The notes under the pieces: model-generated
What the model was told of the DNA's origin: nothing
What the model saw: only the letters and a program-made list of their open reading frames with translations
The model's database searches: none
Shown here: one piece after another, positions 32,762 to 33,027 of the stretch
Layout of the letters: every line of letters begins with the position of its first letter
Position numbering within the stretch: the first letter of the stretch is position 1
Program-made: the position numbers and the translations under genes
DNA from: Paracoccaceae bacterium
GTDB taxonomy: Bacteria > Pseudomonadota > Alphaproteobacteria > Rhodobacterales > Rhodobacteraceae
Reading direction: 5' to 3'
DNA length: 33,027 nt
NCBI GenBank assembly: GCA_018222585.1
Contig: JAAFAB010000024.1
Coordinates: 1 to 33,027, forward strand

Positions 32762-33027
32762 TTACTCGTTGTCGCCCTTGAGGGCGGCGCCGAGGATGTC
32801 GCCGAGCGAGGCACCGGAGTCGGAGGAACCGTACTGTTCGACGGCCTCTTTCTCTTCGGCGATCTCGCGGGCCTTGATCGACAGGCCCAGACGACGCGAC
32901 TTGCTGTCGACGTTGGTGACGCGGACATCGACGTGATCGCCGACCGAGAAACGCTCGGGGCGCTGTTCGGCACGGTCACGCGACAGGTCGGAGCGGCGGA
33001 TGAAGGACTTCATGCCTTCGTATTCCA
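32762..33027 (-). CDS. rpsA: 30S ribosomal protein S1, 3' part only
   Basis: The last 88 or so codons of ribosomal protein S1; the rest lies beyond the right edge. The visible part is the final S1 RNA-binding repeat (FIRRSDLSRDRAEQRPERFSVGD, shown in part, then VDVRVTNVDSKSRRLGLSIKARE) and the C-terminal tail EQYGSSDSGASLGDILGAALK typical of alphaproteobacterial S1. The stop TAA is at 32764-32762. ihfB follows on the same strand after 331 bp. Confidence 0.95.
   Translation of the reverse strand, partial: EYEGMKSFIRRSDLSRDRAEQRPERFSVGDHVDVRVTNVDSKSRRLGLSIKAREIAEEKEAVEQYGSSDSGASLGDILGAALKGDNE

Overview
The window reads as chromosome of a high-GC alphaproteobacterium of the Rhodobacteraceae/Paracoccaceae type. 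The main evidence is the order rpsA-ihfB-lapA-trpF-trpB, the aglEFGAK alpha-glucoside locus with a divergent LacI regulator, a rhodobacteral-type LldD, and housekeeping genes (ettA, trpA, pth, rplY) with standard alphaproteobacterial signatures. No tRNA, rRNA, CRISPR array, intact transposase or phage gene was seen.

Layout. (1) 1-8018: an alpha-glucoside uptake and hydrolysis operon on the minus strand (aglE-F-G-A-K; aglK runs off the left edge), with a divergent LacI-family repressor and a GH1 beta-glucosidase on the plus strand. Two copies of the AAAGCGCTTT palindrome sit at the two promoters. A DeoR-family regulator (8064-8834) faces the GH1 gene. (2) 8835-17145: an accessory catabolic island. 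It holds a truncated FAH-family hydrolase, a VOC ring-cleavage-type dioxygenase with a frameshift and an in-frame stop, an IclR regulator, an SDR dehydrogenase with a frameshift and its catalytic Tyr changed to Cys, a CoxG-like protein, and an intact three-subunit molybdenum hydroxylase of PaoABC type with a MarR regulator. (3) 17420-28673: mostly core genes: ettA, a stand-alone nucleotidyltransferase, trpA, an SBF-type transporter, lldD, a DUF2237 gene, a DUF2332 gene overlapping pth, rplY, a secreted peptidoglycan-binding protein with a peptidase-MA-like domain lacking its zinc motif, and a small ABM/IsdG-like monooxygenase. (4) 28810-33027: a voltage-sensor potassium channel with a C-terminal zinc ribbon, trpB, trpF, lapA, ihfB and the 3' end of rpsA, all on the minus strand.

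How the parts fit. The agl region imports and hydrolyses alpha- and probably beta-linked glucosides under one repressor. The island looks like a route in which a molybdenum hydroxylase oxidises an aldehyde or heteroaromatic ring, followed by SDR, ring-cleavage and FAH hydrolase steps. All three downstream enzymes are damaged while the Mo hydroxylase genes and the regulators stay open, so the route appears to be decaying. Similar TTATCA-centred AT-rich elements lie upstream of the VOC gene and of coxG, which suggests one regulator (most simply the IclR protein) once controlled both.

No clearly new multi-gene system was found. The most unusual items are the selective gene decay in the island, the peptidase-MA-like protein without zinc ligands, the channel with a zinc ribbon whose ribosome binding site lies in a perfect hairpin, and a long near-perfect inverted repeat between trpF and trpB.
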